Shown here in pieces: positions 34,601 through 44,762 of a stretch of DNA of 64,000 nucleotides. Numbering within the stretch: position 1 is the first letter of the stretch; each line of letters begins with the position of its first letter. A program made the position numbers and the translations under genes. Below the pieces are notes generated by a model, which saw only the letters and a program-made list of their open reading frames with translations, ran no database searches and was not told the origin of the DNA. The DNA is from Lineus longissimus (taxonomy: Eukaryota; Nemertea; Pilidiophora; Heteronemertea; Lineidae): the NCBI RefSeq assembly GCF_910592395.1, contig NC_088309.1, positions 23,440,599-23,504,598 on the forward strand, read 5' to 3'.

Positions 34601-37600
34601 TAATAGTTCTCAGGTACCGAAGTAGGGATGTTGCAATATATTTAATCGACAGCAACTTATCAATCAATCTATCAATCATCAGTATCGATCCTGATTAGGC
34701 AAGGCGTGCTAACCTATGACTGGCAAATACCCAACAATAATCTAATTGAAAAGTGCATATTTTAACATCCACTGTACATTCTCTTCAATTATTCAAAAAG
34801 AACACAAGTAGTTTGGTTCCATCGATGGCAGTGCACTTGGTAACCCCTTATATTGCCTGTGTGTTTGGTAAAGTAGACCTCACGATAGATTAAGAGAGAA
34901 ACTGATGGAAGCTACAGGGACTGACGAAGTTGAGAACAACCCACCTCCTTACATAATGGCAGAATGTAACCTATTGTACATTCAGGTACTAGCGCTGTAG
35001 TACGGATGCGCATGCGGATGCACACGTGAAAGCAATGACTGACGAATCCTGCTCACCAATTTTTCATATTTTCGCTGATATGGCAAAAAATAATACTGCA
35101 ACTATCTATACTTCAGTGATCCCGTATTCAAGACGCTATAATGGCATATAGGCGATACTGGATACCTACACCATTCTTGTCATGTCATCTGCATCCCAGT
35201 ACTCACATATTCTACCAGACTGTCGCACGGAAAGTGAACCTCAATATATCCGATCATCCTTTTATCTCAAGAAATGTCTCATCGCAGTCGAATGATCGCG
35301 TTATTGTCCAACGCCCGTTATAGCCTAATTCCCTAACTAACTCATTAGTTCTGCTAGCCACGAAATTATTAAATAGAATTATAGAATCAAGATGATAATA
35401 GGAGCCGCTGCGCAGACGATAACGGCTGAGTAATTCCAGCGAAAGTAAGGGAATTACCCTCCCCACCTTAATGATAGGAACAAAAATTATCAAGAATTGG
35501 AGACATAGCAAACCTATATTTTGTTGGTAACAAGGTGGCAATTTGTGGAAACTTTTTCCTCTTCTCAGATGAAAAACCACGCTGAGTTTATAAGGTCTAG
35601 GCAATTACGTATAAAGAGCACCTCACAGAAGCGTGCCTGATACAGCGCTAATCGAGGAAATTCGACTTCAAAGTGGTAAACGAGCTGGATAACTAGGCAT
35701 AAAATGTGTGTAATTAGATTATGTCTGGGCCCTACTCGGCGCATCCCATGTTAATTGGAGGTGCAGATTAATGAGAATTCACCTCGGGTTGAAGACGGGG
35801 ATGATTCGTCTTGCTGGGGACGAAGCAGGGTAAGTGGTCGAGGTTGTCACGAGCAAATGTTTTGTTCGTTAAGGTTAAGAAGAGGAGACCTACAAAGTTG
35901 GTTACTATTTCGTCAAAAAACACAACACCATATCGAAATGTAATGTCAGCACCAATGCGCAAAACGTAACAACTTCGGTTCATTGAAACCAGATGCATTA
36001 CGTTATCGACCCCCATGAAAGCTGTTTTATTGGGGGTAGATGTTATCAAATTTAGCCCTGGTAACCCTTTGATAAAACAGTAGAACAATCGGAATTTAGG
36101 TGCGAGCTGGCTTTGTTTGAAGACAATAGAAACAGTAGAACAATCGGAATTTAGGTGCGAGCTGGCTTTGTTTGAAGACAATAGAAACAGTAGAACAATC
36201 GGAATTTAGTTGCGAACTGGCTTTGTTTGAAGACAATAGAAACAGTAGAACAATCGGAATTTAGGTGCGAGCTGGCTTCGTTTGAAGACAATAGACCGCG
36301 TAGGACCAGGCCTTTATTCTTTTCACTGCAAACGTAAGGGGCCAAAAACGTAATGTACGTTGTTTTGTTATTTCGTTAGGGTTTAAGAAGTTCCAGGGAA
36401 AATGTGTTCTTCTTTTTCTACTATTTTCCAAAAAAGAACAACAGCTCCAAGCGGCAGATAGTCGTTTTAGAAAGGACGTTGATACAACTTTAAGGCCATA
36501 AAAACCAGATGCGTTTAGTTCTACCTCCTGCAAGTGAAACTGTTTCTCTTCATTGTTCCAATTCTTGATTATCCGAGCAGATTACTTTCTCATCTGTCTC
36601 TGTGGATTATCAGATATAAGCCTTCATAACTGCATTAACACTTCTGTCACCCTGCTCCGTAAATGGAGCGACATAAAAATTGGATTATGTGAAAGCATAC
36701 ACCAAGCCAGGTTTGATGGAAATCCGTTACATAAAAAGATTGTGGCTAATATAACATTAAGACCTTTCGTTAATTTACTTTGCTGGGCTCCTCTTTATTT
36801 CAAGCATGAAATAACCACTACAAACACTCGATTATTTAGCCTGCACCAACCGATCCTAATTCCTCGACAAAATCAGCAGCTAATTTTCCAATATCAGTTA
36901 AGATTACATGAATTAGGACGCGTAATCAGCGCAATGTATTAATCAGTTAATGTCATTAAAGCTAATATGAGGTAGAGTGCAGCTTGTCGTTAGAGCGAAC
37001 TGGTCAGAAAAGGAGTTGCGCTTCTAATGGGTACCCTCATACTCGTCGTCCCTTTCCTCATAGGTATGACCGGGTCTATAAGCGTCTATCTCCGCAGGGG
37101 CTTGGCCTTTACCTGGTCAGAGCTTAGTCTATCTCCTTCGGTATGGCCTTTACCTGGTCAGTGCTTAGTCTATCTCCTTCGGTATGGCCTTTACCTGGTC
37201 AGAGTGTAGTCTATCTCCTCACCGGTATGGCCTTTACCTGGTCAGAGCGTAGTGTACTTTCTGATGGTTATGACCTTGCTTTCTTCTTCCTGAGGGATAT
37301 GTCAACATTACTTCAAGCAATTTTGAGAATACAAAAGGACACGAAACGATCTAACTGGCCAGTCAGCGTGTTCCATAAACAGTGTGCTCTGTAGGAATTA
37401 GACGACTTGTTCTCAGTTGATAGTTGATGGCTCGTCAAAAAGAATCTACCACACCTTACCAATCCCAGGCGACGCTAGCTCACCACACAACGCTTGAGGA
37501 CCTCCGTAACGTCTTTCGCCCTCGTGCCTTATCAATACCGCGGGCTGCGTTCTTCATAACCGTCGCTAATGGAAAGAGACAACATTATAGAAATACCATT

Positions 37601-40600
37601 ACCTTACTGGAATCTTATTTGCCCGTATTAGCTCGACGTCAAATATAAACATGTCGGATGGAAATTATGCCCAATGATGTTTCAATTAATTGGCTGATGG
37701 GAGCAGGATTTTTGCACATTAGCGCGTAATCGAAAAATGTCTTTGCTCTCCAGAGGCAAATGTTAAGGTGGTTTGGCTTCTTACGCCCGTGGGGGATTGA
37801 AAGATGAAAGCCCGCCAGACAAGAGATAATAAGTAAATTGATAAGTTAATAGTAAATGACCAAGTTGGTTTGACAACCGCGGTCTCTATCCCATAAATGC
37901 TCTAACAAGGTTAGCCAAGCCCAATGCAAGTAATTTTGTTTGTTATGGAATTATGGTCGGGGCCTTTGGCAAGTTCTAGTTAGGTGATTACGCGCTGGAT
38001 ACGGACCATCTCTGATGGTCTTTGACGGCACGTCATCACAGATTCTAGTTTGCATAATTTGAAAATTGCGTTTGACTCAAGCGATGACTACCGTGTCAAT
38101 TTTAACGAAATTCATTCATATTTGCAGCGTATAGTAATTGGGGGAGATGATGAGGGTGTCCTTACTATACGTCTTTACTATTGATATTTTCTGTATTCTG
38201 CTGGTTACATCTCAAGTAATCCGTTTTATTGGATAACACGAATGTTAATTAAGATAATTATCCTCCTATGTCAGAGTTACGGTGCCACAAAATGTCTCTC
38301 GTCAAAACGACGTTATCTACTTCTGGTTTACAATGAGTGCCCACGAGTTGATAGGCGACATTCAGAAAAGTAATCGTAACTAATTGAAATAGTTAACTGT
38401 CTTTCATTTAGAATTCATCTTTAGGCCCGCATTAGGTTGACTTCATACGACTTCATACGACTTCATACGACCAATACGACCTTTTAGTCCCAAATCACAA
38501 ACAATAATTAATTTCAAAGTGAATCGAGCTATTAAGTTTTTAAATCGTTTCGTAATACGATTTTCCATACGAGTTGATACCTTAAACTCTGAACAGACAC
38601 GTTTCAAATGTCTAATAAGGTCTTATTCTGCCCCGCCGAACAAACTCCTGAGAAACTGAAAATAATTGCCATTTGGGTATACTAGTATGAAAGGTCCCTA
38701 ATTGGAGAACGAACCCGGTGTATCCATCATTGCTTAAAGCTGTTACTCGCTTTGAAAGCCCTGAATAAGAATTAATAAACTAGTCATTCATCCCGATAAT
38801 TACGAATGAAACAAATTAATAAAACAATTTGGCCTGGGGTGATAGACACGAGCCAATTAACACTGGAGCAGCTGAACTGATGTGCCTTTCTCTTTTCTAC
38901 AAATTAAATCTTGGTAATGTTCATCACTCCGGTAGGCAGCTTCAGCCCTGGTTAACGCGGTCCCCGAATGAGTCTGATGTCCGCTGACAGGCTTTCTTCG
39001 CGCTTCTCCGGTGTGAAATACTGTAATCAGCTGCGGAGAAGGTGCTTGAGACACGGGCGTCGCCTGCGTTCGGTGACAGTCCTCAGGTGGTACGGCGAAC
39101 TCGGTGACTTTTACAAGACAACATGGCTGAACATGTTTCATGATTGGGGAAAAAAAGTTTGAAGATAAACCAATTTTTTGCTTTACTAAAATTGCCAGGT
39201 TGTATTGTTGGTTAATTTATCAATAGTTCATATAATGATCTGTGCAAAACCTTTATATTGAAGCTTAACATCTCACAATTAAAGCGATCTGAGTTTTCTA
39301 AAGACTGATATTGCTGTAAATCCAGTTAAAAGGTATATATTCCACCGTTATTGGCAAGATAGGCCAGGATATTTGGCCCCAATCATGTCTCTGTGCGAGT
39401 TGCTCAGTGAGAACTGTTATTGTAGGAATGGCATTGTTGTGTCGAACCCCAAGAGGGAAATGTATGTAAAAGATGACAGTTCTAAAGCACAGCGTGTCAT
39501 CCTCAACTATCTAAGTACCGGCAATATCAAACCTAGATAAGCAAGGCAAGAATGACACTTCAAATGGGCCATTTCGGTAAGTTTCCATACAACGTTCATT
39601 CAGATCGTAATTTTCTCCTGGCACTTGTCAAGTTAGAGAGATGCTCCCATTGTATGTAACAGTTGACAACTTACTGTTAAAGAGGACAAAAAATAGTCTA
39701 ATTCCATTCATAATTATTTATCATTGTACACGATAGCATGAAAGCACTCCTTTTATTCTCCTATTCAGCGTTTATCATGCGTTGTGTCGACTCGTCAAAA
39801 TTGTGATTTGAACACACTGGCGTTGTGTACATAGTAATCTCTGTCCATCGCCAGTCATGTTGTCCCGACCTCGGGTGTGCCAAAGTGGCAAAGGAACCCA
39901 AACGCTTCTGTAAAAGCCGTGCTACGGTCGACTTACCTTCAGTTGAATCTTTTCTTAACAATTTCACCCCATTATCCATGCAATTATTGTAATTTGTAGT
40001 AATTACGATTAAACGTAGACTCTTCAAACACGCTTCAGCGACCACAGTATGAAGTTTGACATTTTCAAATCGCACTATCAAGTGTATCTCTTCTCATCTC
40101 GTGACTCTGGTTTCTGCGTTTACATTCAATGATGGTGCTGAAGCTTCAAAGTATGGTGCCGCAGTGCGGCTTCCAGGACGTCAATCAATTGAAAGTTAAT
40201 TTGCAGTAACCCAGAGTTATGAGCAACTTTTGATCAATTAGCAGACTTCTTCTTCTTCTTCTTCTTCTTCTTTAGATATTCCTTCTGTACAAGGAGAGGG
40301 CATTGGATAAAGTAGATTATTGGTCGGATACTACCAATTTTCTGTCATGGAATGACTTTCATAATCTGTACTGGCCTCTCGGTTGGCGAATCGTGCTATT
40401 TGATTACAACTTTTAACATCACGAAACACTGATCAGATACGTCGAACCACCCGGCTCTTTCCTTTGTTACATTCTCTGAAACTTCAAAATCAGGGACTGT
40501 TCAGTTCTCAGCGAATTCAACAAAACATTTAACATATTTTACACGCCGAACTTAATAACAGGACAGGCCGACATTCGACAATCATATCTGGAAAATCTAA

Positions 40601-43600
40601 CAAAATCTGAGTGCTCTTTTCGATGGGAAACATTATCTTAATGGCCGCCTGGACGATGAATTTGATTTGTCAAAAATTAGAAAAAGATTTGTCCATTTAT
40701 CGCCAACAATGACCCCGGCAATTAACTGATTTTAAACACGATGCTAGGAGACATGGTGCCAGTGTTGCTCCTTTTAGGCCACAATTACCCCCGACCACAA
40801 TGTTGAGTCAATCTCTAAACCACGTTGGAATAATGCGTGGCCTAGGCCTCCCGACACCATTTAGACATGCAAGCCACAATTGCCTACGATCTTTGCCAAT
40901 TTTCACTAACTCGTCTTTGGCTCGCCGGCCCATTGACGGACAGTGATAAAATCTCCTTACCATTGCTTTCCCTGCCCCAGCGGCTTCGGATTACGCCGCG
41001 ATGTCGCTGGTACCACTGATTCCTTCTCCACTCTCTTCCCTCTCACCTGATCTGATAGCATTCAGCCTGTCACTCAGCGAAAGCCATTTGATTCGACTCA
41101 ATTATGTCGGACACGAAATCTCCTTAGCCCCATCAAGCAGTAATTCGTTTAGGCTACCTAAAATGACTTAAAATCCTTGTCAGTACAAATCTTTCTCGAG
41201 ACCTAGTACGTTTTCATTTCGATATTTCTTAGCGTCATTCCGAATTAGTTTGACGATCGGCAAATCCTATTTCTCTCTGACTTGGCTTTTGTTTCCATGG
41301 ATGCGGAGTTGCATACTGATTTTCTGACCGTCGTTTTTTGTTTTTAGCGAACATAGTTCTGTATCAAAACCACGTCCTTTGTTATTAAGCGCTCGAGATT
41401 ACGCACTTATATAATGAGCGCATCTCAGGCCAGTTAGAAGTACCGCGCGGTACTGGCGGTACTAGCTTGTACATTGTATCTGAGTACATGAATGTGTTGT
41501 ACAATTGCTAGCGAAACTACTACCGGTAACACCATCGATGATAATTTCATACTTTAAAACAAAAACGTTCGTTTTTGATTGCATTTTTTCTTGGTATTTC
41601 TAGAAGCGGATAAATTTGAATAGATTAAAAAAATTATTCTGACAGTTTCTCAAGAAGCCAAATTCTCCTCAAATGAGATTAGAGACAGTTGCGTCTTCTA
41701 ATTCCCTTACTACTTCAGTTATTATCCCCCTTGAGCATCCCTGATTAAAATCCATTGTGCATGAAGATGATCTAATTTTTCCATCAAGGCTTTCTAATTG
41801 GAGGAGTTCGTGTTCTAATCAGGGGACTCCGAATGACAACGCTGAGATGATTTGGGGATAATTGTCGGACAAAGATGACCACTTGTATTGATAATACCTT
41901 CGTAATTCCTTCAATTGTATGGATAATTCCTTGACACCTGTGAGGATATCCGCAGTGTGCTGTCTCCTTGTCTTGGGACTTATCCACCCCGTTGATATCA
42001 TCGACATGGGCGGTGTCATGGGTCAACTGCTCCTCGTAGTGATTAGAAATGCAGGGGCTAGTGATGACAATTCGCCAAGAGAGAGGCTGAGCCCGGGGAT
42101 AACTATTAAGTTCCATCTGCCGCTTTGTACTAACTGCGTGAGGTCCTTGCTTTATTTTCAAGAGGTAGCATCCTTTTGGTGTCCTTGGCGTAAAAGACAA
42201 TTCAATGACAATCCTTTTACTTTTTAAAGCTACCAACTTTTCTCCGTAACGAAAAACTCCCTATTACCTCACACCAACCACGTCCCCCTTCGATCTCGTT
42301 TTTTCCAGCCATTGTCATTTTAAAACGAACAAAGATGGAAAATGGGGTGGATTTCGGGTGAGGCTGGAACTAAAAATTCGAGTTGTTTATTGTAGCGACT
42401 GGTATGGCATGTTAGTCCAGGATGCCCCCTATCACCTTACACCAACCACGTCCCTCTTGGGTCTCGCTTTGGAGGAAGATCTCAGTAATCATTCGTTTAG
42501 GCACGAATTACGCAACGAAGCGCGCTGGATTCCAAATGGGGGGGGGGGGGGGGTCTAGTATATATGCTTACTGACTACGAAGATCAACCTTTTTAAATAC
42601 TCGCTGTTATTCTAATTTGTCATTTTTTGCAACAAAAATAATCGCCTGCATTCTGAGCGATAGACATCAAGAGAAAGGACGTACATGTAGATTATACAAT
42701 TTGCACTGTCACTAGCCCTGATAGGTAAAAGGCAGCAGCAGGGCAGTTTGAACATTTCATTAAACACAAGCTAAATGGCTGTGAAAATCCAGCATGACAA
42801 GTGGACTTTGGGTAATGATATCACTGGAACAGGTGCCAAGTTAATGGAAATGACCATGGTTGAATTGGCGGGGACGGCAGACAGGCGACATGGGCATGAT
42901 ACGAGGGCGGGGTACTCGAATGGCTGAAGTAAAGAAAGTTCACGTCTGAGATACTCCTCAATGGTTTCTCTGGAAAACAATGAACTATTTCTCATTGAAA
43001 CAGGGCGAGAGGCTGTGATTCGGAACTCAACTGGAATAATTGGCCGTCTTGCCCGCGGCCGGGGAGAAGTCCTGGTGTGACAAATTCTCCTGTTGTGATT
43101 GAAAAATTACAGGGTGTGGTTTCAATTTGAGGATTCAATTTGATTACTTATTAATTGGGAGGATAGTAAGGTTTCGTTTTCGGTTTTGATGCCCACGTGG
43201 CGTTCTACATGCATGGCTCCCTGCTCCCATGTTTTAGACAATAATGCCAGTATTATCGAATCAAATTCTGATCACAAATTACATGTATGTATTGCAAAAT
43301 CGAAAATGTTCTGGATGAAAACTCATCACCAAAGATAACAAAGAAAGCGAATTAATTAACCAAACTTTAACTTTTTATTTGGAAATTGCCCATTGTTGTC
43401 ATCCATTAATGTAAGACAAACACGCGAACCCCTGCCTGCTGTCATTGTATCATGTAACCAGCATAACACCACCGTTGTCTGGAACACAGAGAGGGCAAAC
43501 CATGCGTCACTTGTACTTGGAAGTAGACTACTATTTTGTTGTGGATCCAAGTAGTTCAACGCCGTTCCTCACAATACGTCACCCTGGAGGAACTCTGAAT

Positions 43601-44409
43601 ATCAACGGCTGGTATCAATGTTAGGCTAAGCTGCACAGCAGGCTGTGCCAATTGTTTATCAATGGATACAATCACCAGAAGGTCAATGAGCGCTGTAGAT
43701 GCAAAACTCGCTGATTGGTCAACATTTTCCAGTTACTCATTCGCTCACCAGGGCAGTTTGTACCAACAAGCCACGTTATGATCTAGGTGACAACATCATA
43801 AAATTCCTAATGCCTTCTTCCACGCTTCAGTTTGATTTTCAGCTTCTGATTTCGAAGAAAACAGATGCGTAACTTGAACTTAGATTACTTAAAATCAACC
43901 AATAATTCTTTAACGTATTTTCGTTTTGTGCATTCCAGGTATGGTTCCAAAACAGACGGGCAAAATGGCGGCGTCAGGAAAAGCTAGAGAGCAGCGCCTT
44001 AAAGATAAACGAAAACTATCCCATGAGTTCCCTTTCACCAAGAAGCGGAAGTGGTTTGAGTTCGGGACTTCCGCTTGACCCATGGATGACGCCACCTATC
44101 GCCAACTCCTCGAATAACATTCCGTCATTTTTGACATCAGTATCCTCAGGGTATCCGAATGCGTACTTTCCCACAACGAGTAGTGCCGGTGCCATAAGTC
44201 CGACAATGCAGCAGTCAATGTCGATACCGGTCAGCAGTCCCGCAGTGACAGTGGGTCAAAAATTCGACGAGAACGACCCAAGGAATACGAGTATCGCATC
44301 ATTGCGTATAAAGGCACGGGAACACATGGAAACATTACACAGACTATTCCCTGGCCAGTACAATCAAATGGTTTTTGCCGATAAACTAAAGACAAATTTT
44401 GCAATCTGA
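19351..44409 (+). CDS. rx: Retinal homeobox transcription factor Rx/Rax (three exons)
   Basis: Spliced CDS 19351-19645 + 30491-30702 + 43939-44409, 978 nt, 325 aa, with clean GT/AG junctions that keep frame. The first ATG follows an in-frame TAA at 19312-19314. Octapeptide HSIDAILGL is at residues 41-49, an acidic linker at 79-120, a basic KKKHRRNR stretch, and the homeodomain at about 124-183 with Q50 (WFQNRRAKW) and an intron between homeodomain positions 46 and 47. A Ser/Pro-rich region follows, then the OAR domain [18 protein letters not shown] starting at 282, and 23 extra residues to the end. Octapeptide, Rx-type homeodomain and OAR together identify the Rx class of paired-like factors. 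Rx is a nuclear regulator of anterior brain and eye or neurosecretory development and typically binds TAAT-type palindromes. No other homeobox exon is visible in the window. Confidence 0.96.
20008..20031 (+). repeat. (ACATGT)n microsatellite
   Basis: TACATGTACATGTACATGTA run, itself palindromic. It is the longest of many ACATGTA stretches scattered across the window. Confidence 0.85.
23120..23144. repeat. Short perfect palindrome
   Basis: GATCTTTGACA and TGTCAAAGATC form 11-bp arms around a 3-nt AAC loop. Each arm contains a CTTTGA or TCAAAG core resembling TCF/LEF sites, though with so short a motif this may be coincidence. Confidence 0.8.
24248..24430. mobile_element. Foldback or MITE-like element with arms of about 80 bp
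   Basis: The left arm 24248-24330 is near-complementary to 24349-24430, including an exact TTTAAACATAACTCTTGGCA segment, with an 18-nt loop near 24340. Ends are TGGTAACTG and CAGTTGCCA. Noncoding, about 183 bp. Not obviously related to the family at 677, 7110 and 11446. Target-site duplication not clear. Confidence 0.8.
30491..30702 (+). CDS. rx: Rx exon 2 (N-terminal two thirds of the homeodomain)
   Basis: Acceptor CTTTTTACAG|AC; donor GTTCAG|GTAAGC. It completes codon 99 (Asp) and ends in phase 0 after homeodomain residue 46. It encodes [20 protein letters not shown] and helices 1-2 up to LPEVRVQ. Helix 2 reads [11 protein letters not shown], where the Rx proteins I know read EELAMKVNLPE. 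Confidence 0.97.
31781..32310 (+). repeat. Three degenerate direct repeats
   Basis: Each copy carries a CCTTCCTCG-like segment, then a CATCCGATGGAAACAGCTCA-like segment with AGAGCGTTTTCCCGTGG, then GTAGCCTGAAGC. Copies start near 31781, 32007 and 32155, so the units differ in length (about 226 and 148 bp). Possibly a decayed tandem duplication or a transposon-derived array. Confidence 0.75.
34314..34412. other. Hairpin / inverted repeat
   Basis: The left arm (34314-34347) contains AAATCTTCAAATATCTCGAT and the right arm (34381-34412) contains ATCGAGATATTTCAAGATTT. They pair with one internal mismatch, a 2-A bulge and a wobble, over a loop of 33 nt. Could be a small foldback insertion or a structured RNA inside intron 2. 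Confidence 0.75.
36077..36296 (+). repeat. 55-bp minisatellite, four copies
   Basis: ACAGTAGAACAATCGGAATT starts at 36077, 36132, 36187 and 36242, an exact 55-bp period with very few substitutions. The period is not a multiple of three, so the overlapping minus-strand open frames repeat in shifted frames and are not a gene. Confidence 0.95.
37064..37255 (+). repeat. 41-bp minisatellite, four copies
   Basis: GGCCTTTACCTGGTCAG starts at 37104, 37145, 37186 and 37229, separated by a TTAGTCTATCTCCTTCGGTAT-like filler. The first copy has a diverged left half. Near-identical units imply recent expansion. Confidence 0.92.
38441..38470 (+). repeat. 10-bp repeat (CTTCATACGA) x 3
   Basis: Three exact copies followed by a diverged CCAATACGAC. 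Confidence 0.9.
40246..40273 (+). repeat. (CTT)n microsatellite
   Basis: About nine CTT units immediately after GCAGA, ending at TTTAG. Confidence 0.92.
42259..42466 (+). repeat. Pair of 40-bp direct repeats
   Basis: CACACCAACCACGTCCC-containing segments at 42259-42298 and 42427-42466, 168 bp apart and roughly 85 percent alike by eye, each ending in TCTCG. Confidence 0.7.
42538..42553 (+). repeat. Poly-G tract (16 G)
   Basis: Homopolymer of 16 G. Such tracts can form G-quadruplexes and are prone to sequencing length error. Confidence 0.9.
43939..44409 (+). CDS. rx: Rx exon 3 (recognition helix, OAR domain, stop)
   Basis: Acceptor GTGCATTCCAG|GTATGG. It starts with [17 protein letters not shown] (recognition helix with W48, Q50, N51), then a Ser/Pro/Thr-rich transactivation-type region, the OAR domain at residues 282-302, and a hydrophobic tail ending [11 protein letters not shown] at 44407-44409. 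Phase 0 matches exon 2. Confidence 0.97.
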   Translation, partial: VWFQNRRAKWRRQEKLESSALKINENYPMSSLSPRSGSGLSSGLPLDPWMTPPIANSSNNIPSFLTSVSSGYPNAYFPTTSSAGAISPTMQQSMSIPVSSPAVTVGQKFDENDPRNTSIASLRIKAREHMETLHRLFPGQYNQMVFADKLKTNFAI

Positions 44410-44756
44410 GCAAAAAATGGCATTCATCTTCATATAATAGGGCATGAACACGGGACTAATGCAATTATTTCGAGCCCACATTCAGGATAAAATATCTGGT
44501 TTTGAAATCGTGCAAAACATTTTATCTTTGACGATTTTCAGAGATTACTGATGAGATGAGCATTTGGAATCTTTCTACAAAGAGAATACACAGCTGTTGT
44601 CCCTCTAAATGAGAAACGACAATGTCACTTCTGCGGAAAGAAGAAGCGATTATTACAAGCTTTGCTGGGCCGACATATGTCTCAATATCTAACTGCGATT
44701 AGAACTTCTTGATTCAGATGGATGTTTGTATTGCAAGTGTAATGATAAAACCCCCC

Positions 44757-44762
44757 AATAAA
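44757..44762 (+). terminator. rx: Candidate poly(A) signal of Rx
   Basis: AATAAA lies about 350 bp after the Rx stop codon, followed by ordinary AT-rich sequence. A second AATAAA near 46.0 kb would give a longer 3' UTR, so the true end is uncertain. Confidence 0.4.

Larger units (their letters stand above)
30703..43938 (+). other. rx: Rx intron 2 (13.2 kb)
   Basis: Splits the homeodomain between positions 46 and 47, a position shared by many paired-class genes. Contains several tandem repeats (31781-32310, 36077-36296, 37064-37255, 38441-38470, 40246-40273), a hairpin (34314-34412) and G homopolymers. No other exon is recognised. Confidence 0.9.

Noticed and set aside
35768-36533. Overlapping minus-strand frames with [13 protein letters not shown] repeats
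   Set aside because: Produced by the 55-bp minisatellite, whose period is not a multiple of three, so the peptide shifts frame between copies. No start or splice support.
36553-36942. 129-codon plus-strand frame
   Set aside because: No domain, low coding character and no splice context; lies inside Rx intron 2.
41784-42236. 150-codon minus-strand frame in Rx intron 2
   Set aside because: Overlaps equally open frames on both strands and shows no motif; likely chance in a region with few stops.
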